From Darksidea phi (taxonomy: Eukaryota > Ascomycota > Dothideomycetes > Pleosporales > Lentitheciaceae): a DNA stretch of 46,600 bases. This document shows positions 24,417 to 36,799 of the stretch, piece by piece (within the stretch, counting starts at the first letter, position 1; every line of letters begins with the position of its first letter). The notes beneath the pieces are model-generated. The model did no database searches, had not been told where the DNA came from, and saw only the letters and a list, made by a program, of their open reading frames with translations. The stretch lies in the NCBI GenBank assembly GCA_030770425.1, contig JASJFT010000296.1:1-46600 (forward strand). Direction: 5' to 3'. A program made the translations under genes and the position numbers.

Positions 24417-25139
24417 TAGCTAAACTAATCTATATCTCGTAGTCTTAAATATCTAAACCTACTTATTTATTACTCCCTTCTAGTATATATTAACCGGCTT
24501 AAACTACTATTTAAGAGTAGATATAACTTAGAAAGTAGAATAAATATTCTTCTATATAATAGTTATATACTTAGCGTAAATAGCTATAAGATTTATAGCT
24601 ATAGAAAAGTTAGTCTAATACTAGAACTAATACTATATTATAACTATACCTTCTAAAATAGTAATAAAATAGACTTTAATAGTAGTATAAAGGACGTCGA
24701 AAGCCCTAGCCTAAAACTATAGATTATTACTACCTCTTACGTCCCTAGTAATCTCGTATATAAGACGGCTAAGCGTCGTATAGAGAATAATAAATCTAAT
24801 AGCCTTTTAAAAGTACTAAATCTCTTAAAGAGCCCTTACTATATATTTAATTAGTATTAATAAATAAGAAGTAAAAGTAACTAATACTTACTACTATACG
24901 GTCGACCCTAACGGGACTTATTACTAATACTATAAAAAATAAGGGCTCTAATATAATTAAAAGTATAATTATACTTTTTATACTTAGACTAAGTATCTTT
25001 ATTAGACTACTTATTACTAGTAGAGACTTTATTAACTTTCTTAATACCCTTATATAGCTTCTTAAGCGGCTTATTATACGGCTACTTTATAGTAATAGAC
25101 TTATTAGTAGTAGTAGGTCTTTTACGTAGCTACTTACTA

Positions 25140-26660
25140 CTTACCCCTATTAAAGTTAATAAAGAACTAATACTAAGACTAATATCTTACTTATAGAGAT
25201 AGCTAGTATTTTATATAGCTACTTACTACTTACCCCTATTAAAGTTAGTAAAGAACTAATACTAAGACTAATACCTTACTTATAGAGATAGTAGATTATT
25301 ATATTATATTTACCCTAATAATCTTAAAGATACTATTAGATACGTAATTACTCTTAGATATATTAAGAAGATTAGACTTTAGAATAAGATTTAGAGAGAT
25401 ATTATTCTATTCTTCGCCTTCGACCTACTCTACTAAAGTTAATAAAGAACTAATACTAAGATTAATACCTTATTTAAAGTATATCTAACTATTATTAAAA
25501 GCCCTATACGAGATAATTATCTATTATTATTAGAATAAGTAGCGTCCCCTACTAAAGTTAGTAAAGAACTAATATTAAGACTAATACCTTACTTATAGTC
25601 TACGTAGCTATTATAAAAGGTTAGGTAATAAATAATTATTTACTATTATTAGAACGAGTAGCGTCCCCTACTAAAGTTAATAAAGAACTAATACTAAGAC
25701 TAATATCTTACTCGAAGTATACGTAGCTTTTATAGAGGTTATAGTAGAAGTAGATTATTAGTTATTTAAATTAGAATACCCCGTAAATACTTAAACTAAA
25801 GGAGCTATACTATTCCCTTCTTAATTATTAGTCCTCCTTACTAAAGTTAGTAAAGAATTAATACTAAGACTAATATCTTACTTAAAGTCTACCCGATAGT
25901 TATTAAAGGTCCGGTAGTAGATAATTATCTACTATTATTAGAATAAGTACTATCCCCTACTAAAGTTAGTAAAGGATTAATACTAAGACTAATACCTTAC
26001 TTATAGTCTACTAAGGTAGAAGACTAGAATATCGTTCGTTATTCTTATAAGTACTAAGATCCTAACTAGTATAAGTAAACCTCGCTACTTTATTAGAACT
26101 AGATTATTCGCTTAGTTATTCGTTATTATTAAAACGAGTACTATCCCCTTCTAAAGTTAGTAAAGGACTAATACTAAGACTAATATCTTACTCGTAGTCT
26201 ACCTAGCTACTATAGAAGGTATAATATTAGATAATCGTTTACTAATATTATATATTTAACCGTTCTAGTTATTAAAAGTAGTTCTCGCTTATTTAGTAGG
26301 ACTAGATTATTTACTTAGTTTAGTAGGACTAGATTATTCGCTAAGCGAGATAGGAATAGAAATATTACTATCGGTAGCCTATATACTATATATCGCTACT
26401 AAAATTAGTAGAAGAACTAATACTAAGACTAATATATACCTATATACTTAGCTATAATAGGTAGAAGTAGGTTAATAACATCTACTCTAGTAGGTAGTAG
26501 TAGATTAGAGGGGTCTACGCCGCGGTCCTAGCTATTAATAAAGGGATTATTTAAACGTAGTTAAAGCTTAGACGGCTTAGGGCTTACTAATATTATTCTT
26601 ACTATAGAAAGTTAGTAGATAACTAATACTAAGGCTAATACCTTACTCTTAGTAGTCTTA
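25140..26660. repeat. Minisatellite-like array in Helitron (core CTAAAGTTAGTAAAG...)
   Basis: About ten copies of a core of roughly 50 bp containing CTAAAGTTAGTAAAGAACTA followed by TACTAAGACTAATACC occur at about 25145, 25215, 25433, 25549, 25667, 25839, 25957, 26148, 26400 and 26605. Several neighbours are exactly 118 bp apart (25549 to 25667, 25839 to 25957), others lie further apart. Between cores the spacers share an ATTATCTACTATTATTAGAA-like segment. No protein domain is seen here; the array lies on the 3' side of the helicase gene. Confidence 0.85.
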
Positions 26661-26809
26661 GAGAGTAGTTTACCCGTAACTATAATAGTAAGTTCTTAAT
26701 AATCTAGTAGGAAAGTAATAAAAGGTTTATAGAAGTAGAGGCTAGGTAGATATATATATAGAGTAAAATAGTATAATATTATATAACTAGTAATAGACTA
26801 GTAATAAAA

Positions 26810-27310
26810 GTTAAAAGTAAAGTAAAAGAACCGAAGCCCTTAAAAGTAAAGTTAAAATCCTACTAGCTAGTATTTTAATTCGTAAAAGAAGGCCGTAGTA
26901 TTAATTACGGTATTAGGCCCTTATATAAAATCTTATTTTAATTATAATTTAGTAAAAAATTTAAATATAACGGTACTATTAACGAAGATATAGTAGCTAT
27001 TAAAAATTATAAAAACTTACTAGTAGTATTTACTACTTACCGCGATTATATAACTAGCTATTAGCTAGTAGTAAAAGTAAAAGAATTAAAGCCCTTAAAA
27101 GTAAAGTTAAAATTCTACTAACTAGTATTTCGAATTATAAAAGAAAGCCGTAGTATTAATTATAGTATTAAGCCCTTAGATAAAATCTTATTTTAATTAT
27201 AATTTAGTAAAAAATTTAAATATAACGGTACTATAGATAGAGATATAGTAGCTATTAAAAATTATAGAAACTTACTAGTAGTATTTACTACTTACTACGA
27301 TTACTAAGTA
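26810..27310. repeat. 255-bp tandem duplication in Helitron
   Basis: The block from about 26810 is repeated from about 27065 with a 255-bp offset (for example AGTAAAAGAA at 26821 and 27076). It includes inverted-repeat-rich bits such as GTAGTATTAATTACGGTATT. The copies differ mostly by C/T and G/A changes. Function unknown. Confidence 0.85.
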
Positions 27311-27479
27311 ACCTTATTATAGACTTTACTACTAGCTAGTATAAATATAGCTATAAGTAAATAATTCTAAATATTTATTTCTAAACTTTAATAATAATAT
27401 ATACTACTACTATATTTAATATTAGCCTTTTATAACTATATATTATTAGCTACTAAACTAATACTAAGGCTAATACCCT

Positions 27480-29189
27480 TTATTATAGCCGATTAAAAGA
27501 AGTATAAGGCTAATACTAAATACTCCCTAAATAAGAATACTAAGAAGAACCTATAAGTACACGATAAAGCTATAGGTAAATAATTTTAGTTAATTAAAGA
27601 TAAGAATATAATTAATAAGTACTATACAACTATATAAAAGAAATTCCGACTATTAGTCGCCTATATTATTAATAAAACGTCGAGTCTATTTAAGAAAGAG
27701 AAAATTAAAAGCTAACTACGTTTATAGTCTAAGAATATCGCTATTATATAGTAGTAAGTAAGGTATTAGCCTTAATATTAGTTTATACTAACTATTTATA
27801 GATTTAGCTTAGGATTATATTTTATATAGTAAGCTATAGTCTATACCTAGTCTAGAGATATTAATATATAGATATAAAAAGCCTATTATAGCTACTAAGA
27901 TATTATATTTTAGCTTAATAATAAGTATATACTATCTATATTTATCTATAGTATAACGAAAGAGCTATATATCTATAGAGATAATAGAACCCTTTTAAAC
28001 TCGTCTCCTATACTAGTCGACGAAGATAATAGTAACTAAAACTATACTTCTAATAACTTAAACGATAATTTACCTAAAGAGGTAGTTTAGTATTTCTACT
28101 AGTTTAATTAGGATATATTAACTATTTTATAACTTAGCTACTAGTAGTTCCTATAAGAATTTTAGTAATTAGCTATTATTAGAGTATACTAGAAAATTAT
28201 TACTTTTAAGACTAGAACCTTTATAGTATATATCCTATATATATCGCCTAGGACTTTTAGTATAAGTTTATCTACTTAATAGACTAATATCTATATTAAT
28301 ACCTAATAGGTATACGTAAATAGTATCTAGTCTAAAATTAATCGACCCCTTCTTACTATAAGTTCTATATATTATATTAAATAGATTAATACTAATATTA
28401 ATACCTTATAGGTATATAAAAATATATTATAATCCTCTCCCTATAATATAGCTAGTAATTTTATATTAAAGGACGTAAGTTTTTTTAGGGTATATTACTA
28501 GTATAGTAATACTAATAGTAATTATAGCGCGAAGTCTACTTCGAAGTACGGTTTCCTTACTATATAATATAGTTTCGTTCTCGAAAATAGACTATAGCTC
28601 TACTAGTAGTATACTTATAACTATTATAAGTAAGTAAGATATTAGTCTTAGTATTAGTCTAGCCTTACTAATAACTATAGTCGTTAGCTATTAAAGAGAT
28701 AGCTACTTATTATAACTATAAGAAGGGAATAACTATCGATAAGAAGACCGGCCTTTTACTTCTACTATTCTAGATACTATTTTCGCGTATAAAGTATACT
28801 ATCTTAGCTCTTATCTTTCTATACTAAGACTATAGAAGGTTTCTAAGCTATAAAATTAAGTTAGTAAGAAATAAAGAGATACTTAAACTATTAGGACCCT
28901 TTAAAGGTACTTTTACTTCTATATTTCTAAAATTCTATATAAGGGATTATAAGTTATTAATAACTAAGTCGATTCTCTCTATAATTTATAATACTATTAA
29001 TTATATTCTATAAGATATAATACTATAGATTATACTTTTAGATAAAGAGGAGTAGGACGTATAAGTAGATAAAGATAGCGATATCTAGATAGTAGGGATC
29101 TAGATAGAGTATAATCTAGTATTAGTCTAGGTATTAGGCTATAAGTAATTATTAGAGTACGGTAATATTATATTCGAAGGTATATAGAT
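27480..29189. other. Helitron segment without recognised gene
   Basis: This 1.7 kb lies beyond the helicase 3' end. The plus strand at about 27545-28240, read through RIP stops, gives a long charged relic (for example a D-E-D-x-S-N ... L-P-K-E-V-V stretch near 28020-28085), but the minus strand also reads plausibly and no domain is recognisable. It could be a second element gene or captured host sequence. It keeps two CA dinucleotides close together (27560, 27627) and several copies of the dispersed motif. Confidence 0.45.
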
Positions 29190-32100
29190 ATAATATTAGT
29201 ATAGATATTAGTCTAGTTAATAATAAAGTTTATATTTATAGACTAAAATAGAGTATCCTTAATACGAACGTATTACTAATCTCTTTTAATCTTATCTACC
29301 TTTCTACGCGTATATATCTTACTTTTTAGCTACTTTAAATACTAAAAAGGAAAACTATCCTCTAATATTATACCCTCTAATATCTTTACTCGTAAAAGTA
29401 TAATATATATTAGTCTAGAAGTATAATCCTAATCCCTACTAATATAGATTACTACCTTTTTTAAACTTAGGCCTTAAGACTTATAAATCGTAATAGTCTA
29501 AGTAAATACTAGAGAAAACTAAACCCGAGTATAAATTACCTAGTCTAGTATAAACTCTCTACTAATAGTAAAGACTAGTACTATAATCTAGCTATTATCT
29601 ATTAAATAAAGTCTAGGACCTATATATCTATTAAATATAACTAGAATTATAAGAGGCGTTATATTCTTATAATTATTAACGTTTATACCCTAAATAATAT
29701 TAATAATAGTCCTAGTAGTACTATTTACTAAGCCTCTCTCTATCTAGATATTTTTAAGAAGTATTACCTATCTACTAATATAAAGGGGAAGCTCGCTAGA
29801 AAGATTACTACTATCTTCTAGGGGTACTATAGCTACCCGTAGGTTCTTATAAAACGCCCTTATTATAACTATTAGTTAGCCCGAATCTCGTATATAATAA
29901 TAATTAATCTAGCTAATCTTATATCTCTTAGTATAGATTCGTATAGTACTACTAAAGAAATCTCGTTCGACTAGAGAAAGTACTATACGATATCGAGTTA
30001 TAAGTAGAATCTAGTTAGCTTATCTTAATTCTTTAATATAAATACGTATAAGAGCTTTCTAAAAAGCTATCTATATATTATCTTATTACTATATAATAAT
30101 ATTTAAAATAATTATATAGCGAAATTTAAGATAAAGAGCTCGATTCTTAGTATTAGTAAGATTTAGAGTATAGGAGTTATTAAATAATAGCCTATATATA
30201 ATTAAAGGGAGTTAATAAAAGTCTTTAGTTAATATAATATTTACTTCGATAAAAGAAAGTAACTATTAACCTAGCTAAATCTTATAATATCGTATATATA
30301 TCTAAAAGAAAATACTTAGACTAACTATAGATTTCTCGTTAATAATAATATATTAGATATCCTTAAACGACGCTTAGATCTACTAAAGAGTAGTAGATAC
30401 TAATAGAGAGAGATTACTACCCTATAGTTAGATTAGAATCCGGAATATAGAATTAATTATTCTCTCTAATATAAGAAAGGCCGCTATACTAATTAATATA
30501 TAATAAGTAATAGGGGGTCTCTTATTAAGGACCTCTATAATTTCTATTAGAACGGCTAACGTTACCTCTATTATATATATCTTACTAGTACTACCCGTAC
30601 TATCTAAGTTAATAAGGAGTTAAGAAGAAGAACTATTTCTCTAAAAAGCTATATTATAATTTACTAGTATATCGTATAATAGCTACTATTTAGACTAGAG
30701 GGTATTAGGTAAGATATTAGTCCGAATAACCTAATTAATAGAATAGAGGCGCTTCTAATCCTTCTAATAATATAATAGGTCGAGTCCGTATATATCTTTA
30801 TAAATAGGATTATTCTAGTCTTTTACTTAATTAATAGGCTAGTCTCTAATATTATTATCGTCTATAATAAATCCTTATAAATCTAAGTATCTCGCCGCTA
30901 ACTTATTAAAAGAAGAGTTATCCTCTAAATCTATATTTTTCTACTTAGAATTCTCTTCTTTAACCTTTAATTCTATAGATCTATAACGAGTACTAGAAAT
31001 ATACGTATATAAAGCTTTATACTTATAGTAGACTTCTATATAAATAATAAAATTCTTACTATTAATATACTTAATATCCTTAATTAAATAGAAAGAATAA
31101 TAAAGTATTAGTATAACGTAAGTAAAGTCTTTAATATATACTATAGATAAATAGAGAGAATAGTACTTTAAGATATATAGCTTTACTTAAGCTTAGTACT
31201 TAAAAGATAGATAATAGATATAATAAAGAAGAAAGTTAAAATAGTTAACCCTCTTAAGTATAGCTAGTCGCTCTTTATATTTAGTAAAGAGTAATTAACC
31301 TTATTAAAAAGAAACTTAGTCGTCGCTATTATCTTTAGGAGTATTAGCCGCCTTTTACTACTAATTTTAAAAGACGAAAGTAGTTAGATATTCTATCTTA
31401 GGACGATAATTAATATTAACTACTACTTAAGAGTAGTAAACTAGAGGTAAGCTAAAGAGGATATAATAGACTTCCTAAATACTATAGTCCTACTAGCTAG
31501 TAGTTCTATTTAGGAGCTTAGAAGTAAAAAAGAAGAGTATATTTTTATTATTTAAATAAGGAAGAACTTAAACTACTATTTCTTTATATAATAGAGTCGG
31601 TATTTCTCTCTTTATAGTATAAACCCCTATATACTCTATTACTCTAATAGTACTAGTATAGGGCTAGATATCTATATTTATATACTAGCTAAGAGCTATA
31701 ACCTAGTTATATATATTAAGCTAGGGATAATTTTAGTAAGGTTAAAGATAAAAATAGATCTTTTCTAGAGTCTTTTTAAATTATAGGCCTAAGTTAAGTA
31801 GCTATAGTACGTCGAAGTAATAAACCTCCTATTTAATTACCTTATTTTTCTTCTTATAATACGAATTCTAATAATAATAGAGATAGTAGTAAGTAAAAAT
31901 AGAGACTAGCTCTTTAAAGTTAAATATTATCTACTTAAATAGTAATAATAATAGTAATCTATCTTTTAGTATATCCTAAGTATTTAGTTTAGAGTAGATA
32001 GTACTAATATAATATCTCTAATACTAAGTAAGTCGATTTTTTAAAAACTTAGTATTCTAGCTACCTAGCTTATAGTCCGGGCTAGAAGTATAGTAATAGA

Positions 32101-34400
32101 AATAAAGACTATAATTATAAGTACTCCTATATTCTTACTACTTATATTAATCCTATAAATTAACAACCTTAAACTTTAGCTTAATAATATATTTTTTAAA
32201 TAGCTCGAATTATTAATAGAACTAGTATAATATAATATAAGGATAGTCTCGAATAAAGTCTTAGGCGAGTCGCGTATATTATATAGAAGTAGTAGTTTTC
32301 TACTCTTTAAACTAAGGTATAAACTATAATAGATTATACTAATAATAATTTATAGTAGAGTATATAATAAAGAGATATAAGGAGGATAGCTAACGAACCT
32401 ATAATATAGTTAGTATTAGTCTTAGTATTAGTCTCTAATCTAGAGAGAGTTAAGATAGAATATACTATAGCCTTAAAATTTTTATCCTCTTATACCTAAT
32501 ATATATAAGATTCCTAAATCGTAGTAGAGTAATAAATAATAGAATTAATTAGTTATAGATTATTATTAGGGCTATTAAATACGGCCCTAATATCCTCTAT
32601 AGTAATAGGATTAGCGTCTATTATATAATTAATAAAGAAACTAGTCTTAGCTATAGTCTACCTCTATAAAAGGGTATTAAATATAGTAAATTAAAACTAA
32701 GAGTAGTATATAAATTACCTATTTTTATAATATATAATATAACGAATGTATATAAGATAGTCTATTATATACTATTAGGATTATATAAAATTAGTAGTAC
32801 TAGTCGAATAAAGGGTAGAAAAGATAAGACTAAAAAGAGACTCCCGACTATTAAACTCTATAATAGGTATCTAGTAGATAGAACCTATAGTAAGATATAT
32901 AACTTCTCTTCGACCCTATATTTACTAGTAGAAAGTCTTAAACTCCCCTATATCTAAAAGAAGATTAGGTATAGCTAATATATCTACCCCTATATCTTCG
33001 TTATCCGAGCTAGTAAGATCTAGACTATTATAATTAGACTCTATATTATTAATAGACTCCTCTAGTATAGGTTAACTTATATATAATCTATTAGAATTAA
33101 TTAATAAAGAAGAGAACTCTATAGAAGTACTACTAGTATTAGATAAGGTATTAGCTATATTTCTAAGTAGAATAGATACGGTCTATATAAGTAGGGTACC
33201 TATAGAAGTATAGAATAGACTAGAACGGTCTACTTATATATTAGACCTAGTATCTAGTACTAAGTATAGTCTATCGTTATACTTAATCTTAATAAACTAA
33301 TTATTAATAAATACGTCTATAGGAAGCTATTAAATAGTATTATAATTAATTTTAATATTATAGTAACTAGAATAATTATACTTTAAAAAGAATAGCTATT
33401 AAAGTATAGCTAATTAGTATATCTTAAAGTCCTTCTTAAACTAACGGTCGATTATATCCCTATTATTATCGTTTAATTAGGGTAGCTTAAGAATAATAAT
33501 ATCTAATTTAAAAGATAAAAGAGAAAGTTTATAAAATATCTAACTAATATTTATAGTAAAATAGTAAATATAACTTCTATACTTCTACTATAAACTATAA
33601 TACTACCGAATTTTTATAAAGACGTATACTTAGGCTATTAGTATCTCCTCTACGTCCGTTAAAAGTAGAAGAGTAATTAGTAATAGACTAAAGTCTATAC
33701 TATTTATAGCCCTATAAAGTAGAATCTAATTAGGGTTATTAAAGTACTTAACTCTATTATTATAATATACTAGATATTCGTAGTTATATACCCTAATCTA
33801 AAACTAGTAATAATTATAGATAGTATATATCTATATCTACTCTTTATCTAACTCCTTATAAAACTTACTAATTAGGGCTTTATCTAAGTCTAATATTACT
33901 TAATTATTTAAGTAATCGTTCTTATCGAAGTCGATTTAGAGTAAAGCGGAAGGGAGGTTATATATATAAGATTTAGCTTCCCTAAAGTTATTAATAGTAA
34001 AAGTATATTTATCGGGACTAATATTATAACTAATACCTATACTATTACCTAAAACTAGTATAACGTATTAGAGATTAGACTAAGTAGAGTATAATAACTA
34101 AGAGGAAGGTAGATCTAAAACGACGCGCTAGAGACTAGATTAAGTAGAGCGTAATAGCTAAGAGAAAGGTAGATCCTATATAATATACTAAAGATTAGAC
34201 TAAGTAGAGTATAATAACTAAGAGGGAGGTAAAACTAGTACGACGTACTAGAGATTAGACTAAGTAGAGTATAATAGCTAAGAGGGAGGCGGATTATTAC
34301 TTACTTAAAAGGTTAATTAAGATAGTAATAATAACTAAGTAGTAGAGTCTATCTACGGTATAAAAGATACGCTCGGAATACTTAAGCTAGATACTAGTAT
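29190..34400 (-). pseudogene. Helitron transposase relic (DUF6570 - Rep region - PIF1-like helicase)
   Basis: On the minus strand, from the N-terminus: a Pro/Gln/Ser-rich segment with a 20-residue unit repeated four times (34290-34051); a DUF6570-type domain (about 33970-33330); a central part where the HUH rolling-circle nuclease should lie (about 32650-31650), which I could not verify; and a PIF1-like helicase. Helicase motifs are Walker A at 30581-30607 (L-D-x-T-G-x-T-x-K), I-I-I-D-E-x-S-I-V-S at about 30319-30350, the D-F-Y-x-L-P block near 30205-30225, I-T-I-Y-K-S-x-G-L-S-L at about 29462-29500 and R-V-K-I-L-E-G at 29381-29403. All stops met are TAA/TAG. The domain order matches fungal Helitron proteins. 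The start codon is lost, so the right limit is approximate. Confidence 0.85.
34051..34290 (-). repeat. Four-fold 60-bp tandem repeat, in frame with the Helitron protein
   Basis: Unit period is exactly 60 bp (the GATTAGACTAAGTAGAGT core recurs at 34073, 34133, 34193 and 34253). On the minus strand it encodes four 20-residue units, P-P-S-Q-L-L-x-S-T-Q-S-x-L-Q-x-V-x-x-x-L, where the Q codons now read TAG or TAA. The frame runs straight on into the DUF6570-type domain, so this was part of the protein. Probably a disordered N-terminal extension. Confidence 0.9.
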
Positions 34401-34999
34401 TAATAATAAAAGTTAAGAAAGTAGGCTAAGATTAAGCTACTTTAAGGGAGAAGAGGAAGTACTACCTTATATAAGAGGTTTATTATCGCGGCTAGTTTAA
34501 ACTCTCTTACGTTTAGCTAAGTAGTATAATAAATACTAGTACTTCTATCTACTATTCTTAAACTAATTATAGAAAGTTAATAGAGCTTTATCGTATTAAG
34601 TATAGAAGGGGCTAGTAGGTTATATTAAAGATATTAGTACTAGATAGGAGTATTCTTAGTAGAAAGGGTAATATCTATATAAAAAAAAAAGTATTAGTCT
34701 AGGTATTAGTTACTATATTAGTTATTTATATAGTATAGTAGATTTTAATAAGATATAGCTAGAGAAGTAGTTAAAAAGTCTATAGCCTTCGTAATTAGGT
34801 ATAGCCCTATAGTAGTATAAAATAATTAGCTATTAGATATTTAAATATTATCTATCTAAATAAAGTAATACTACTAACCTATTCTAGTAATTTCTTTAAT
34901 CTATCCTAGTAATTACCGCTAACTACTTATAGAACTAATAGGGATATTCTACTTTAGTAGACCTGAATATATATACTATACTCGTACCTTACTCCGTAA

Positions 35000-35772
35000 T
35001 TACTATAATAAATATACTAGATATATATTCTATAGAATACTATAACTAATAGAAAATATAAAAGGACTATAGAAGATTATAACTATAAACTTTATTATAT
35101 AGTTACTACGTTCTAAAGAATTAATAATAAAAGTATTCTATAATACTATACTAGTAATAATAGATAAGTTTATAAAGTATACTTACTTTATCTCGTATAT
35201 AGATAAAGAAAATATAGTAAAATAACTTATCTATACTTTACTAAGATATATATTTAGTAAATATAAAATACTAGATAAGATTATCTTAGATAAAGATATT
35301 AAGTTTATAGTAAAGTTTTAGTAGACTCTTATAGCTAAACTAGAAATAAAATATAATATATTAACTATCTATTATCTATAAATAGATAGACTAATCGAAT
35401 AAATAAACTAGATAGTAGAATAATATCTTAGATATTATCTAAACTATTATTAGTATAATTAAGTTATACTTTTATCTATAGTATAATTTATATATAATAG
35501 TTTATAATATAATATAATAAAGATAATATCTTTCTTTATAAACTATAGAATTAAACTAAAAATATATAAAGAATCTAAATAACTTTAGTCTTATAGCTAG
35601 AATAGAGAAAAAATAGTAAAAATTATTTTATAAATATACTAATAGCTTAAAAAAGATATAGAATTCCTTTAAAATAAAATAAGTAAGTACTATAATAAGA
35701 AGTAAAAGAAAGTACCTACTTTTAAAGAGAGAGAAAAGGTATAGTTACTAAAAAAAAAAATTAAAAGTAAGT
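35000..35772 (+). pseudogene. A2 pol, part 2: integrase core
   Basis: The frame cut at 24075 resumes with the second half of the zinc finger. The first catalytic Asp (35088-35090) is now Asn. The S-D-x-D block reads L-D-K-D near 35290, and the Glu lies near 35395-35400. The segment ends at TAAGT (35768-35772), where B2 is inserted, matching A1 position 6893. A run of ten A's and a few substitutions near 35750 separate it from A1. Confidence 0.85.
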
Positions 35773-36040
35773 TATTACGGCCTATTCCCTAGGTAATCTA
35801 GTTATTTTACTTATTTTCTATTTTAATTAGTAGATTAGGTAATCCTAAGGATTAGTCTAATAGTTAATTAGTTTATTTAGCGCGCTAAGTCCTATTCGGG
35901 TATAAGAACCCTCTATTCTTATACTCTTATAGTATTATCTTAGAATAGCTTTAATATACTAATTCTACTATTAGTTAATTAGAAGACTACCTTAGCTATT
36001 ATAACTTCTAGTTAATTATACTTAGTTCTAGGGTCTTATA
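35773..36040 (+). repeat. B2 5' LTR (268 bp)
   Basis: It starts TATTACGG and ends TCTTATA. Its first 42 bp also occur at 19036-19077, the truncated B1 LTR. The leader that follows (36041-36800) has no recognisable domain and includes a GCGCGCGG stretch near 36137. Confidence 0.94.
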
Positions 36041-36799
36041 TTATCCTAAGATCTCTAACTTTCGACTAGAGATAGTAGTTAAATATTAACCTCCCCTCTT
36101 TTAAATCCCTAGAGATCTATAGTACTTAGAGTAGATAGCGCGCGGTACTTTCTTAGATAAACCTTAAAATTAATTACTTCGAGCCCTAATATTACTAGAA
36201 CGCCTAATACTTCCTTTAAAGAGAAGGGACCTATAAAAGTATTATATAGAATTAGATCTATATTCTAAATCCTATAATAAACTTATCTTTATATAATTAA
36301 CTAAATCGCTAAATTAGTATAATAATAAGATAGTAGATTCTCTAGGCTAGATAGACCCTTTAAAGTCTATTCTACTAAATAAACTATCCTCCTATAAGCC
36401 CTCCCTATAGAAGAAAGAAAAGGATAAGATTCTAAGTTAAGTTCTAAGTAGAGTAAGAAGTATATAAGCTTAAACTAGATCTTAGAGCTAGGTTAGAAGT
36501 AAAATACTCTCTCTTAAAGAGAAAGTATACTAGTAAAAGTTAACTAAAGTCTATAAACTAACCCTCTTAGAGGTATTTATTAATAAAGATATATATATTA
36601 ATCTTTAAACCCTTAAAACTATCTTCCCCTCTTAAGAGGAGAGTATAAGTAAAGATAGCCTTAAGAAGAAGATTAATAAGTATACTAAGAGGGTTAAATT
36701 ACTCTAAGAAGAAAATAGACCCTAAATCTCCTATTTAACGAATACTAAAGAATAGGAAGAACTTCTAAACTATAATATAGTCTAGGATATACTAGTTAC

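Larger units (their letters stand above)
24076..34999 (-). mobile_element. Helitron (about 10.9 kb)
   Basis: It is inserted in A2 exactly between the bases corresponding to A1 6120 and 6121, an A|T site, and without a target duplication, the hallmark of Helitron rolling-circle insertion. On the minus strand the 5' end reads TTACGGAG, which RIP would make from a TC-A start. The 3' end (plus-strand left edge) is less typical: I do not see a clear CTRR or hairpin. A DUF6570-type domain and a PIF1-like helicase are encoded on the minus strand (29190-34400). The 3' portion (24076-27500) is filled with tandem repeats. A TACGGAG-type sequence occurs near both ends in inverted orientation (24111 and 34990). 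Confidence 0.85.

Noticed and set aside
25140..26660. CRISPR-like array of regularly spaced repeats
   Set aside because: Core repeats are irregularly spaced, degenerate, inside a eukaryotic Helitron, and the spacers are related to one another.
32000..32650. HUH motif of the Helitron Rep domain
   Set aside because: Several Tyr-rich stretches could be mutated His motifs (also near 31840), but none matched the H-U-H pattern and the two-Tyr motif well enough to report.
24076..34999. CACTA, Mutator or Starship-type DNA transposon
   Set aside because: No target duplication and no clear terminal inverted repeat of such length; the encoded helicase and DUF6570-type domain fit a Helitron. A short inverted TACGGAG pair near the ends is noted but weak.
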